Source of the DNA: Ursus arctos
Lineage: Eukaryota > Chordata > Mammalia > Carnivora > Ursidae
Assembly (NCBI RefSeq): GCF_023065955.2
Contig: NW_026622874.1
Location: forward strand, 25,167,772-25,231,771
DNA: 64,000 nucleotides
Direction of reading: 5' to 3'
Shown: positions 44,840-56,085 of the stretch, one piece after another
Position numbering within the stretch: the stretch's first letter is position 1
How the letters are laid out: every line of letters starts with the position of its first letter
Translations under genes and position numbers: made by a program
Notes under the pieces: model-generated
Databases searched by the model: none
Seen by the model: the letters and a program-made list of their open reading frames with translations, nothing else
Told to the model about the DNA's origin: nothing

Positions 44840-45825
44840 CTGAAGGACCCCTACCATGTGAGTGAATACCCCACGTTCTCCAACAACTTGTCTCGTGGCC
44901 CTAGAGATGGGCTGTGGGATTAGAGCTCCAGGTTCTAAGTGCAGGAGTGTGATAAAGCAACAGCAAGGTGAGGGACAGGGACAGACACACAGTCTTCTCC
45001 CTCAGCTGTCACCCAAGACATCTCAAGGGCTACAAGTTGAGTGATTCATACCTGGGTGTTTGAAAAGCCGTGACTCACTGGGTGCAGTAGGTGGGCTACA
45101 TTGACTCAACCCTCAGGGTGGCAGGGAGGGGAGCTGGTCGAGAGAGTCACAGTCAACAGTCAGCAGAATGGACTGATGTCTTCTGGGCACCTGATGAGCC
45201 CGGCTCCAGAGCTGGAGGAAGGCAAAGGCTGCACAAGTGTGGGAAAGGAAGCCTTCCCCCCCAGATATGGAGGGCAGGAGCGAGCCTATAGCACCTCTTC
45301 CCAATTTCAGAGATGTCAGCCTCTGCGCTGGGTCAAGAAGACCCCGAAAAGCAAGAAAAGCAATATGGAATTTCCTCGGGAAGTCTACTTGTTCGGTATT
45401 TCCCATCCCATCCGTCCCTCTCTGCCCTAGTGATGCCCTTCTCTGAGAGCTTCTCCACTCTCCACAGGGTAATGTGTATAGAAATCTGCCTAGTAGTGGC
45501 AAGAGTGAAAGGAATATTCTTTTAACAAAGTCCTGCTATAGACACCATCTTATTTTACTTCTTAAAAATCCCCTGTGAACTCCCAATTTTATAAACCTAA
45601 TTTTTTTCAACCCACATCTACTACCATGCTAGGTACTGAGATTGCAAATATTAATCACAATGCCCGCCCTCAAGGAATTTTGCCTAATGGGATATAAAAT
45701 GCACTGCATTTATTTTATAGTCTACAAAACACTTTTTTGTGCAACTGTACTTGTTCCTCATAATGGCCATAGAGAATTGGTGATATGGATCTTATTTCTT
45801 TTTTTTTTTTTTTTTTTGCCATTCT
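44840..45825. other. Mostly unique sequence; short L2-like patch and poly(T)
   Basis: 45610-45705 resembles an antisense L2 tail ('ctaccatgctaggtactgag'). A T-run of about 18 lies at 45800-45817. Overlapping open frames at 45091-45502 on both strands lack domains. Confidence 0.4.
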
Positions 45826-45829
45826 GATC

Positions 45830-46105
45830 TTCCACTTAACTATTACCTCCTCAGAAGTCTTCCCTAACATCCCAATCTCAAGAGCTACCCAGTCACCACC
45901 ACGTCACCCTATACTAATTTCCTGAGTGACATTTATCACAGTCATTTTTTATATAAATTTACCTGTCTATTTATTGTCTCCCTCTCTCTCCCTGCAATAG
46001 AATAAAAATTTCACCAAAGTAGGAGCTTGTGCACTGCCATATTCCCAGCACCCAAATCACTGCCCGGCCCAGAACAGGCACTCCGGGTAAATCATTTGCA
46101 GAAGG
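45830..46105 (+). repeat. L2 LINE 3' end, sense
   Basis: 'cctcagaagtcttccctaac', 'gtgacatttatcacagtcat', 'tgtctatttattgtctccct', 'gcactgccatattcccagca' and 'aggcactccgggtaaatc' in L2 order. Confidence 0.75.
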
Positions 46106-46109
46106 AAGG

Positions 46110-46765
46110 ACAATGGGGAGAGAGGGTGGGAAAGGAGAAGTGAAGGAGGGGACAAGCAGGGAGAGGCTTTGATTTTCCCACTGAGGAACAGAGCTGAGGG
46201 TTACATCTGGGGCTTTACTCCCCAGCCCAGACTCCTCCTCCACACACCTTGGGGACTGCTCTGGGCCACTGCCCAGGTTCTGAGGTTGGCAGGCTGACTT
46301 TCCTTGTCTGGGTACAGAAGCAGATGTACCCAGAACTCAGACTTCAGCGCTGAACAGCTCATTAACCCAGAGTCTAAGATGCAACAGAGAGAGAAGCAGG
46401 TTGTTGGATATGTGTTCACCTGTCATTGCAAATCCCTTCTCTAAAGAAGGCATGGAACTCTGTCTGTATTGAGGATCATTATACTCAAGAAAACATCAAT
46501 CAAGAACCAAATAAGTCAAGAGAGATTCAATTTACTTTCTTTTCAGCAGAAATATAAAATGTTCTTCACCACTTTTCAAATTAAGGAAAAAGAATAAAAT
46601 TCTTGTTCAGTAAATAGAGAAAACAGGGGGGAAAAAATTCTATTGTATGACACGGTAAGAGGGAAAGACAAGGAACAAAGGGAGGGGGAGAAAGGCATGA
46701 GACAAAATCATGGAACAGTCATCGCTCTTAAAATGGGAAGGAATCTCAAGCCACCACAGGCTCCA
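46110..46765. other. Unique sequence, nothing recognised
   Basis: No gene, CpG island or repeat seen. Confidence 0.4.
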
Positions 46766-46769
46766 GAAC

Positions 46770-46890
46770 CCTGCTCTGTAAGATAGGGTCCTGGGCCTGT
46801 GTATTGATAACACAGCTGAGGCCCAGGGGGTTAAGTGGTTTGTCTGTGGTCTGCAGCCAGTAAGGACCGGGGCTAGACCAGATCCATGAC
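46770..46890 (-). repeat. MIR SINE fragment, antisense
   Basis: 'cacagctgaggcccaggggg' / 'ttaagtggtttgtctgtgg' / 'ctgcagccagtaaggaccgg' matches the antisense MIR core. Confidence 0.65.
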
Positions 46891-46894
46891 GTCC

Positions 46895-48310
46895 CAGTCA
46901 GACAACATATACTTTGGTAAAAGAAATAAAGACGTCTTCAAAGGACTGTACTGAGAGCTAGAAACCAATTATTTGAGATGAGAACCATGTCATTTTCATC
47001 TTTCTTTCCCCACTCCACCTAGAAAAAGCCCACGTATACATGTAGTTCATGAGAAAGGGGGGAACCCCAAAAGATATACAAGAGAAGTACAAACACACAC
47101 TACCTCTGTAGCACACAAGACACAAAGAACTACCTGGACATTGAGGTGCATTTTTGCAACAACAGTGATACTTCCACCATTGAAAAGGGTACCCATCCGT
47201 GTAGCCCTAGATTCTGTTACCCCGGTTAGAAATTGTATAAAAACCCATGGAGATAGACTTGCTGCCCTGCCACGGCTTTCGGTGCCTGGCCTGCACCCAA
47301 GACAGCATCACATCTTCCTCCTGCTGCTCCCCAGTTCTCTGCCCTTCGCCAATGCCCACGCAGCTGCTGCTGCCAACACTAACCCCATATTGATAATCTA
47401 GGGCATTCTCTCTTAACCCTAATCCCAGGCCAGCATTTTTAAGGGGGAATTTTTTTATTCAAGTGTGATCAATGTAGTTACAGAGGCTCTGTGATTCCAC
47501 ATGATGAATCTTTCCAAATAATACCATAAGAACCATATAAACAGGAAGGCCTTTTCCTTAGTAAAGCCCAATTCTGTTGTAGAATCTCATTCACTGCAAT
47601 TCCTCCACATTCATGCATGTAAGCAGGCAGCAGAACACTTTAGAATCCTCATGTCAGAAGAGATGAAGATTAAACCCCTAGTGGAAGTTTTTCAGGTGAC
47701 AATGAGAAAGGTACCAAGCACCTGTGCTTCCACCTGAAGGTGCCTGATGTACACATAACCAACTCTCTACTACAGCAAATAGTTTTATAATGAGCATTTT
47801 GGTTCCAGATGGGTTCACAATTTGTCACGTGTATATTTCGTCCAATGGCCTAGATCCAGGCTCCCCATCACACTGTAAGTGTCATGAGAATAAAGACTGT
47901 GCCCCCCCCCATTTTTTGTAGACCACCTTCTCCCACTGTCCCACCTCCCATCCCCACCCCTCCTCCAGAGCTTAACTCAACTTTCAGGGCTTATTGTAGA
48001 TGTTGGTTAGCAGAGTATTGTATTTGCTGCTCTTCTCGATTCTCTGTCACTTTTTGGGGGTGCAAGGTAACACAAAGCAGGAGCAAAAGCTCTCCTCCCC
48101 TGGCCAGATAAAGCACTTCATTCTTCCAGTCACAAACTGGGCACAGAGGCAAGAGTAGTCACTGCTCCCCAGGATGCCTCTTTCATGGCCCCTCCATCTA
48201 ATGTCTATCCGTCAGCCCCAGGTGTCCCCCTAGCTTCACCAAAAGAAGGGAAGAGAGGAAGGCTCTGCCTAGGATTTGCAGAACACAGATAACAAGGCCA
48301 CCCTGAGCTG
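46895..48310. other. Unique sequence, nothing recognised
   Basis: An 86-codon + frame (47141-47401) ends in a poly-Ala run and has no domain. A 10-bp C-run lies near 47900. No promoter or repeat called. Confidence 0.4.
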
Positions 48311-48314
48311 TGAG

Positions 48315-48485
48315 ATCTTACACTGCCAAACTGGGACACACCTGGGAAGCATCTGCCCAAACTCCATTTTCAGATAAGGTAAAAGAGGCCCAGGGAAGTG
48401 AATGACTTGCCCAGGCCACACGGCTACTTAATGGGGCTGAGCCAGGGCTAGAAGTCAAGTCTTCCAGGGCAATGCTCTTTTATCT
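48315..48485 (-). repeat. MIR SINE, antisense
   Basis: 'ttttcagataaggtaaaaga' / 'ggcccagggaagtgaatgac' / 'ttgcccaggccacacggct' / 'gagccagggctagaagtc' in antisense MIR order. Confidence 0.8.
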
Positions 48486-48489
48486 ACCC

Positions 48490-49215
48490 CAACCCACCTG
48501 ATAATGCCCTCCTTCCCTCTAGGCATGCTGCTGTTCTTGGTCTGGCTGATTATGGTGCTACAGGGTAAATAGGAATGATGAACAGGTGGAAACAATGTCT
48601 GCGATTATCTACTTAATGATCTATTTTCACCTGTACCATAGACAAAGAATCTGAGGGACCTAGCCAACATATTGCCAGCTGGGTACGGTCAGCTTCCCTT
48701 GCCAATCTACAGAATTATTTCTGGGTAAATATTCCTTTGCTAATCTTAGAATTACTTCTGGGTACGGATGGTCTCTCCAAGTCCAGGTCAGGGTCAGTCT
48801 CTGAAACAACTGGACTCACTCAACGGTGATCCTGAGAGAGATAGGCTTCAATAACTAAGGTGTAGACAGATACTAAAAACCTGATAGTGACCTATGCTCT
48901 GCCTTTCCAAGAAAGAATTCTACCACCCCAGGTAACCATGAGTTCACTGGAGTAGGATCCAGGAAAGAAACCCCTACAGTGATGGTTGAAGCAGCAAGGC
49001 AGGGAATGAGAGACACAAACTTCATGGAGCCCAAGAAAGGGCCATGCTGACAGAAAGGATAGGGGCAACATGAGTCAAGAACTGGGCAGGCTTGGGCAGG
49101 ATGGACAAGTGGACTGCCCAACGCACCCCACTCTAGAATTGTCCATCACCCCCAGGACCCCAAACAGGTGGGATTAATTCTGTGAGCCACTGACCACATC
49201 AACTTCAGCACAACA
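48490..49215. other. Unique sequence, nothing recognised
   Basis: The near-direct repeat 'cttgccaatctacagaattatttctgggta' / 'tttgctaatcttagaattacttctgggta' around 48698 and 48736 is the only structure noted (two diverged copies about 38 bp apart). Confidence 0.4.
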
Positions 49216-49219
49216 AAGC

Positions 49220-49435
49220 ACCATTGCACGGAGGGAGTCAACTAGCCTTGGGTTTGAATCCCAGCTCTGCCCCTAATATCTGGGTGAACTTGATCAAGTT
49301 ATTAATTTTTCCGAGCTTCAGTTTCCTATCTATTAAATGGGGAAACCTACTTAACAGGGTTGGGTAAGGATTAATTATGATAAAGTCTAAGAACTGCTTG
49401 GTATCATATCTGGAAAATAATAATCAATGGTAGCT
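49220..49435 (+). repeat. MIR SINE, sense, near full length
   Basis: 'ccttgggtttgaatcccagc' / 'tctgcccctaatatctgggt' / 'gaacttgatcaagttatt' / 'cgagcttcagtttcctatct' / 'aggattaattatgataaagt' follow the MIR consensus order closely. Confidence 0.88.
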
Positions 49436-49522
49436 AAATTTTTGAAGCCCTGCAGGGACTTGGCTGTCTGACAGACCCAGGGGCTCCCAGGGGAATGAAG
49501 GTATAACTAATAGACACATCCC

Positions 49523-49912
49523 CTAAAAATCCTCATCACTCCTGCACACAGCGAGGGAGTAAAGCCAGGTATTTCCCTGCAATAGGTCGATTCTTGAACA
49601 TGAGTTTCTCAGTTTTAAACCAAGACACACACACCTCACCCCCAGCTGCAAGAGAGCCAACGAGGTATGACAGCAGCAATCCAATAACTCAACTGTGTAA
49701 CTGCGAGGGTCACTGTATATCACACTGCCATCAACACACTTGAATTCCTGGCAGACGGACCGCCTCCCAGGAGCCCCACGCTCATAAATATGACTGAGAA
49801 GCAGACAGAGGGATAGAAACAGCTCCATGTAAATCACCCTCTGCTTGTAATCCCTGCAGTCAGAGCACGAAGTCCCATTCTGGGAATGGGATTTTTGGAG
49901 GGACTGGTGGAG
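49523..49912 (-). other. Candidate exon with signal-peptide-like start, unrecognised
   Basis: A minus-strand acceptor-like tract CTCTTCTTTCCCCAG ends at 49913. The frame downstream starts at ATG 49835-49837. It begins with Met, Glu and a hydrophobic Leu/Ser/Cys-rich stretch (residues 3-12), then a Cys-rich segment (VCQEFKCVDG, LLDCCCHTS). A donor-like GGG|GTGAGG sequence follows near 49640. It lies downstream, in minus orientation, of the CpG island with a minus-strand donor at 51842. I recognise no family. It could be a 5'-UTR/signal-peptide exon of an unknown secreted protein or a chance frame. Confidence 0.25.
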
Positions 49913-50253
49913 CTGGGGAAAGAAGAGTTCATCAAGGGAAAGAGATTTGTATTCAGAGCTGGATTCTCAGAGAGAATTGAAATAAAGTCCATTTGAGATC
50001 TGAGTCAGGAAGAAACATGACAGGAAGGAAGATGCAAGATCCAAATGATATGAAAGTAACATATGTTGCCTCATGGACTGTCCCTACCTCTGATCATATA
50101 GTCACGCTTAGGGCAATCATTCATCCTTGTCTGGACAGCCTCCATTATCCCTATGTAACTATTACTAATGTCTCTGTCCACTGTCAAAAGTGTCCTGGCT
50201 TGCACAATAAATTACATGATTACCCATTACTACAAGGTGGTAAAAAAAAAAAA

Positions 50254-50292
50254 ACACACACAACAACAACAACAACAGCAGCAGCAGCAGCA
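50254..50292. repeat. Compound (CA)(CAA)(CAG) microsatellite
   Basis: CA units, then CAA x5, then CAG x6, following an A-run. It is non-coding as far as I can see. Confidence 0.92.
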
Positions 50293-50299
50293 ATAAAAC

Positions 50300-51185
50300 C
50301 TCTTAGTTGGCCAGAGACTTAGCATGTGGGAAAAAAAAAAAAAACAGTATAATGGAATCAAACAACAAGAAAAGATTGCCTTTTTCTAGGCTCTGGAGAT
50401 GGCTGCACAATCATACAAGACTTACACATTTGTGGGACAGGAACTTCTATATTTTCCATTAGTAATTCCTCTTGGAACTGTCAACAGGAAGTTTTCCCCT
50501 GGTGCCTACCCTAATTTCCAGCTGAGTAAAGAGAGCCCCTTTTCTCTGGCTCTGATGTCAGTGAAGAGAAAACCATGCTTTTTCTTCTTCTTTTCTTTTC
50601 TTTTTTCTTTTTTTTTAAGCCATATTCTTATTTAAGCATCACAAACATCCTATTCTTTCAGTAAAATGCTTGTCTAGATTGAGCCGTCCTGGCTCCCTTC
50701 ATCCAGCCTTTCTTCTAAGGATGATGTCTCTGTGACATGGGGCAGCTCTGGGCCCCCCAAGAGTAGGTAAGAATCCACCACCACGGCCTCCAAAGGGACG
50801 AGCCAGAGAATGATTACAAGCTCCCAGATGTTGGTCACTAGCCCACTCACTCAGTCTCAACTGCACACCCTGAGCAGCCCCATAGTCACAGACCCAGTGT
50901 GAGGGAGAAGCCCCCCCACCTTGGGCAAGTGGGCAAACTGCCACCTCTGTCCCCAGGGTTGAGGTGGATGCGTCAATCTTAGGGGGTTCGAAGGGCGTAG
51001 TGATTCCAATCATTCTCTCCCAGGCAAGGGCACAAAGCAAAGAGGCCCAAAGAACCGGGAGTTCCATCCCAGGAAAAGGATGCACAGCCACTCTCACACT
51101 GGGAGACCCAAATTCTGTCAAACAGCAAGTCACTCGAACTAGCCTAGCCTGGCTTCTTCTCCGCCCTTCCCTCCCTGCTCTGGGC
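50300..51185. other. Unique sequence upstream of the CpG island
   Basis: A T-rich tract (50580-50617) then increasingly GC-rich DNA. The minus frame 50699-51226 (175 codons) runs into the island and contains a hydrophobic start-like segment (MELPVLWASLLCALAW) but no domain. Confidence 0.35.
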
Positions 51186-51836
51186 CCAACAGTCAGCCCC
51201 CTCCCAAGATTGGGTCCACTCGCCACCCTCCCGACCCGCGCCTCCAGACACCCGACCTACCATTCCTGGGACGCCTCCACGGGCGCTCACAGCTTCCGTC
51301 ACAGAAACTTCGCTGGAAGCTCAGTCCCTGCTCAGCGAGCCCTCCCCTCGAGGGGTCCCCCCAGCGCCAAACCGCCGGGTGCCAGGGGCTGGCGAGTGGG
51401 CTGCGCGCGGCCTCGAGGCTCGCTATGACCCGGCGGCCGGCACCTGCTCCGAGCCTGGCGGCGCTCCCGGGGCGCGCGAGCCTCCCTCGCCGCGGGCTGG
51501 GCCAGAGCGCAACTACGAGCGAGACGCCCGCCCGGGCGCCTGGCAAGGGCACACCACTCACACCCCGAAATGCCGGACGGCACGGGGCTTTCTCACGCCC
51601 GGGAAATCGTCACGGAAGTTGACTGGAAAGGGCCCCGCTTGGAGAGGCAACGCTGGCGGACGGCCGGATTCCGAGAAGGTCTGGGCAAACTAGGAATCCC
51701 CGCCGTCCATCATCCCCCAACAGGTAGCAGCGCCGGGAGCGAGGCGCCGCGCCCGCCGCCTGGGAGGACCGCGCAGCGCAGCGGGCAGCAGCGGGCGCCG
51801 GCGGGGACCACGGCTCCGGCGGCGGCCAGACCCCGG

Positions 51837-51846
51837 GCTTACCTGG
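51837..51846 (-). other. Strong minus-strand splice donor in the CpG island
   Basis: On the minus strand this reads CCAG|GTAAGC, a near-consensus donor. Paired with the GC boxes at about 52340 it would define a first exon of roughly 0.4-0.5 kb transcribed leftward. No transcript evidence is available. Confidence 0.4.
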
Positions 51847-52337
51847 AATTCACGCAGGGTCCCACGCTCGGCGGAATGGGCAGGGCTTGCTAGTATCCCC
51901 GAGGCATCCCTGAATTATTTTAAAAGGGTGGGGGGAGGGGAACGAAGAGAGAGGGGAGGAAAGATGGAGAAATTGAAGGGGGACGAAGGAGCACCCCAGA
52001 GAAGGAAGGGGAAAGGAAGGCAGGAGGAGGTAAGGGGGAGAAACAGAAAATAAAATAAATGAAACAGAAGGAAGACAGTTAAAAGGAAAAAAATCTGCCT
52101 CCTGCCCACACAGTGGAAAAGAAATTTCTGACAGTCGGCAAGACAACTCGCACACATGCCCCCCCCTCCCCCCAGAAAGGGCAGACGAGGGAACAACAAA
52201 GGAGCAGGGCTGCCCAGAGCCGGCTCCTGAGGAAGCCTCGGCGGTCCCGGCACCGGCAGCGCGCGCGGGTCGGCGAAGGAGCGGGCGGGGAGGCGCGGGG
52301 ACGGCACGCCGGCGGGCGCGCGCACTCCCGGGGCTGC

Positions 52338-52408
52338 GGGCGGGGCGGGGCGGGGCCGGTGGGGCTGGCGGGGGCCGCGGGGGCCGCGGGGGCCGCGGGG
52401 GCCGGGGG
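52338..52408. promoter_or_regulatory. Tandem GC boxes and 9-bp G-rich minisatellite
   Basis: GGGCGGGGCGGGGCGGGGCC at 52338-52357 gives three overlapping Sp1-type GC boxes. Then GGGGCCGCG is repeated about 3.5 times at 52371-52408. G-tracts on the + strand could form G-quadruplexes. Confidence 0.85.
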
Positions 52409-52644
52409 AGTGACGCGGGGCTCGGGGTAGTAAACAGCTTGCGGGCGAGAAATTCAGGTCAGGGCTCCTAAGAAAAAGTTCAGCAACCTCGAACTTCCCC
52501 CAGGCGATTCCATTCCAGAACACTGCCCCGGTTTGTGGGCCGGAGCGACGCCTCCCGAAGTCCTGCTCAGGCGCCTCACCCAGAATCCGGGCTCCAGGGT
52601 CTCAGCCGCTGGCCTCGCCGTCGGGCAAAGGGGAGCAGTGATGC

Positions 52645-53830
52645 GAAAGCATGATTATATCTAAAGAGAAACAAGCGAATTGGGGGCTTTAAGGAGTAAG
52701 GGAGAGAGGCAAGTGGCGGGGCGGGGGGAACCAGTCCCTGAGCCAGATGCTGCTCAAGGACAGGGGGCTCCAGCCGCGGTGGGGAGTCTCTCTGCTGCCT
52801 CTGGAAAGACCTAGAGGTTCTCTGCGGGTCCTGCCAGGGGCCAGGTGTGGGTTCTAAGGGAGACCCTGTTCCCTGGAGGGCAGTTAAGAAACATAGAAAA
52901 TAAACAGCCCTAAAAATCGAGTCAAACTGTCACTTTGAAGGCTTTCTCTCAGAGGGCTCCCTCTTCCCCCATTTCTCTGGCTCTTTGCATATCTCTCCTC
53001 AAGAATAACAGAAATGCCTCCCAGAGCCATTGCTGGTGAAGACCTTGGGCTCCACCAGCACATCTCTTCGGTCCAAGTAGGTGCCCAGAGGGGCTTTGCC
53101 AGCTGCCTGTAAGCAGATGCCTACCCTCCACCAAAAGCTCAGAATCAACACGGAAGGGCCCCAGAGAGAGAGGAAGAGGCAGTAGGATTGAGGAAGAACC
53201 AGGGGAGGAGGAGGAGGAGAAAGGGGAGGGTTCTCTCCCTCACTGCTCTTGTTCCTTGGGCTTAGCCTTGGCATGGATGGGGCAAGTCCTCTTGGTTTGG
53301 GGGTTGCCAAAGTTGAATGAGGACAGGCAGCCATTCCCACTTAACTATGGAGCTTGCCATGGTGGAGAGCAGGGAATTCTATTTAGTCAGCTTTGCACCC
53401 CGTACACCCACCCCCTCAAGGGCCTGGCACATCTTAGAAAACTTCACTGAAGAGAACTCAATAGCCACAAGGCAGATGACTCCTGTCCCACTCCTCTCAG
53501 TTTAGAGTAGGGGAAGGGAGTGAAGACCAAGACCTGGGCCCCCTCCTTGGCTAGTTCTCACTCCCTCCCTCCCCTCTGAAGGTCTGTTTGGGAGGGTCAC
53601 CCAGGACTTTGACCCCAGGTTCAGGTAAGTTCTGAAAATTATCACCAACACTGAAAAAGAAGTGAGTCTGGTCTCTAGGAACTAGACTTTTAGAAAGCCA
53701 GAATTTAGCCCTGACATTAAAAACTGCTCATGCTGTGCATTAGGGAAAAAAAAAAAAAAATCAGGGCAACAGATCAGCTATTCAGAGACTGATAGAGTTT
53801 GAGAAAGTCTTACACATCTAGTTTCCCCTA
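52645..53830. other. Unique sequence downstream of the CpG island
   Basis: GC content falls to background. Short frames on both strands (53256-53450 + and 52999-53340 -) lack domains. An A-run lies at 53745-53760. Confidence 0.4.
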
Positions 53831-53845
53831 TTAAAAATTTTATTT

Positions 53846-54082
53846 GGGGGGCACCTGCATGGCTCGGTCAGTTAAGCCTCTGACTCTTGATTTCAGCTCA
53901 GGTTGTGAGCTCAGGGTTGTAAGATCAAGCCCCGCCTTGGGCTCTGCTCTCACTGGGGAGTCTGCTTGAGATTGTTTCCCTCTCTTTCTCCCTTTTACCC
54001 TCCCCTCTTGCACTCTCTCTCTTTCTCTTTCTCTCCCTCAAATAAATCTTTAAAAAATGAACAAAAACACCAAAAAAAAAAG
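53846..54082 (+). mobile_element. Carnivore tRNA-Lys-derived SINE
   Basis: GGGGGGCACCTGCATGGCTC head, 'gttaagcctctgactcttga', a long CT-rich part, AAATAAATCTTTAAAAAA tail. Target duplication AATTTTATTT at 53836-53845 and 54083-54092. Confidence 0.92.
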
Positions 54083-54094
54083 AATTTTATTTTC

Positions 54095-55475
54095 TTTTTC
54101 AGTTCAAGCATCAGAGTGCAGTGGGAGCCCCTCTTGAGGAGTAGATCTTGGGCCCTGCACAAAGGGAGGTCAGAATCCTAGAGCTGGGGAATCAGCAGCC
54201 CTCCTCTCAAGGGAGAAAAAACACAAAGTGAAGAGGAAGAGCGAGAGATTTTCCCACTCTAGGAAACTAACCTCAGAATCTATTGAACCTGTTAGAGGGA
54301 AAGACAGTAACTCCATTAACCAAAAAATGTATTCTTCATGCCCCCCACTCCACCCCAGCATACTCATACAGAGGGGGCAGTTACCAGCCACTGAGGCCCT
54401 TCTTCCATCAGTCCGTAAGCAGGAGCATTGACACAACAACTTTTGGGTTTCTTTTTGTAATGAAAAAGTTTAAAGTGCTAGGATACCAGAAGGCTGATGG
54501 TTTTCCTGGCTTGGAATCTTCTTAAAAGAAGAGCATCCATACTCACCCCTCCTCCACCATCAAAACAAACAACAATTGTGCCCACAAACAAGATTCTCCT
54601 TGATGGCCCATGCATACTGTTGCAATGAGGCCATGCCCACCAACTGGATGGTTCCATGACAGATTTACTTACCCCATCCAAGGAGGCATCACAAACCCAG
54701 ATGCCCAAGTACGACCCCTTGGACACACCTGCCATTTTATTTCTTGCCTCTCTGGCTACAAGTAACAACTAATTAGAACAATATGGTGTCATTTCAGACA
54801 TAACAAAAATATTGGCTTTGGTTCTTAACCATTTGAATGAGTGGTGGCTGTTGCCCAGCGCCTTTTGCTCTAGGCAGAGCAGGTGGGGAAAGTAGTCTGG
54901 GATGCAGGAATTCAGTTCAGCACGCAGGGCCTGTCTCCCTCGGACTCCTCACCCCAGCAGATGCACCTCCTCCCCTCTCCCAAGCCTCGATGATAGCCAG
55001 CAGGGGGAAAGGGTTCAGTGCACAAGACATACAATCTTCTCTCGGAGCCAGACCAGCAAGAGAGCACCTAGGACAGCCCTGGGCACAAACCTATGCCCCA
55101 TACTGCGCCCCCTAATGGTACTTCACACAGGGCCTTGGCTTCAAAGACCCTGGTTTAATAATTCAGCCTGCTTGAATGCCATTTAGTAGCCATGGCAACC
55201 AGTTCCCTGACATCTAGTTGTAGGCAGGATGTGGCTAGAAGGAAAAAGAGAGGGAGAGAGGAAGGTAAAGAAAAAAAGGAAAAGAAAGAAACCCAGCTCA
55301 GATTTCATCTAAACTTTCCCTGCGTTCACTCTGGTAATCCTGACAGTGTGACACCAGTGAATATCGTCTCTCTGTGCCTCTCCCTAACCCTCTTACCTCC
55401 ATCTCTGACTTCCCTTCCCTCCCCCATCTTATCCCTCTCTAGCTCTTCCTCTTTCAAACCTATTGGAAGCCAAGA
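54095..55475. other. Unique sequence, nothing recognised
   Basis: Several 60-98 codon frames on both strands without domains, and no clear repeat. Confidence 0.4.
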
Positions 55476-55479
55476 TCTA

Positions 55480-55610
55480 GGTTCCTGACTCTGAATCAGA
55501 CTAAATACCTTCATGATTCTGGCAAATGACTTTCTTTGCCTCAGTTTCCTTATCTGTAAAATGAGGGGCTTGTGGACATTCACTATGGCTTCTTCCAGCT
55601 CTAACAATCC
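55480..55610 (+). repeat. MIR SINE fragment, sense
   Basis: 'ctggcaaatgactttctttg' / 'cctcagtttccttatctgta' / 'aaatgaggggcttgtggaca' matches the sense MIR core. A CT-rich low-complexity tract (55615-55730) follows. Confidence 0.75.
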
Positions 55611-55789
55611 ATGGGTCTCTGGGCCTCCCTCTGTCTCTGTCATCTGTCCACCTCTCAGCCTTTCCTCTCTGTCCACCTGTCTCTGTTTCTCCATCTCTTT
55701 GCCTCTTTCTCTCTCTCCCTCTCTCCTCCCCCCCATTTTTATCTCTTGTGAATAACATTTGCCATGAGGTTTCACTGGTGAAGCAGTTA

Positions 55790-56085
55790 TTTTTTTAATA
55801 AATATTTCATTCCCTCTTGCTTGAAAGGGTGCCATCACCCCCCTTTACCTGGCTAACTCTCCCCCATCCTTTGGGTTGCGGATCAGACATCAGTTTCTCT
55901 AAGAAGCCTCCCTGCTCCCCTTATCCATGCTCTAGGTTAGCCCCTATTGTACCCCATCTCAGTGCTGGGTGGGAAGCTGGTATCTCTACACAGGTGAGCT
56001 CGCTAAGGGTCAAAATAGTGCTGCCTTCATTGCTCTATCCCCAGTGGCTGCTACTTGGAAGACATTTAACAAGTAGTGGTTGGAA
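55790..56085 (+). repeat. L2 LINE 3' end, sense
   Basis: 'ctaagaagcctccctgctcc' to 'ctcgctaagggtcaaaatag' and 'ctctatccccagtggctgct' / 'acttggaagacatttaacaa' follow L2 3' order. Confidence 0.6.

Larger units (their letters stand above)
51190..52640. promoter_or_regulatory. CpG island in two parts, candidate host promoter
   Basis: CpG-dense blocks at 51190-51895 and 52120-52640 are separated by a purine-rich CpG-poor stretch (51905-52110). The distal block has tandem GC boxes at 52338-52357 and no TATA element. The open frames across it on both strands (for example 51915-52523 -, 202 codons) have skewed Pro/Arg/Gly composition and look like by-products of GC content. Donor-like sites exist on both strands: minus CCAG|GTAAGC at 51843/51842 and ATG|GTAGGT at 51261/51260, plus GAG|GTAAGG at 52029/52030. 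This is the only stretch in the window that looks like a housekeeping-type or bidirectional promoter with a non-coding first exon. The gene cannot be named from here. Confidence 0.8.

Noticed and set aside
50254..50292. CAG repeat as a possible polyglutamine-coding tract
   Set aside because: Only six CAG units, embedded in CA/CAA repeats and next to an A-run; the surrounding + frame has no recognisable protein and stops soon after.
51915..52523. 202-codon minus-strand frame in the CpG island
   Set aside because: Pro/Arg/Gly-rich text created by GC-rich DNA and a GGGGCCGCG repeat; the second half is translated from purine-rich low-complexity sequence.
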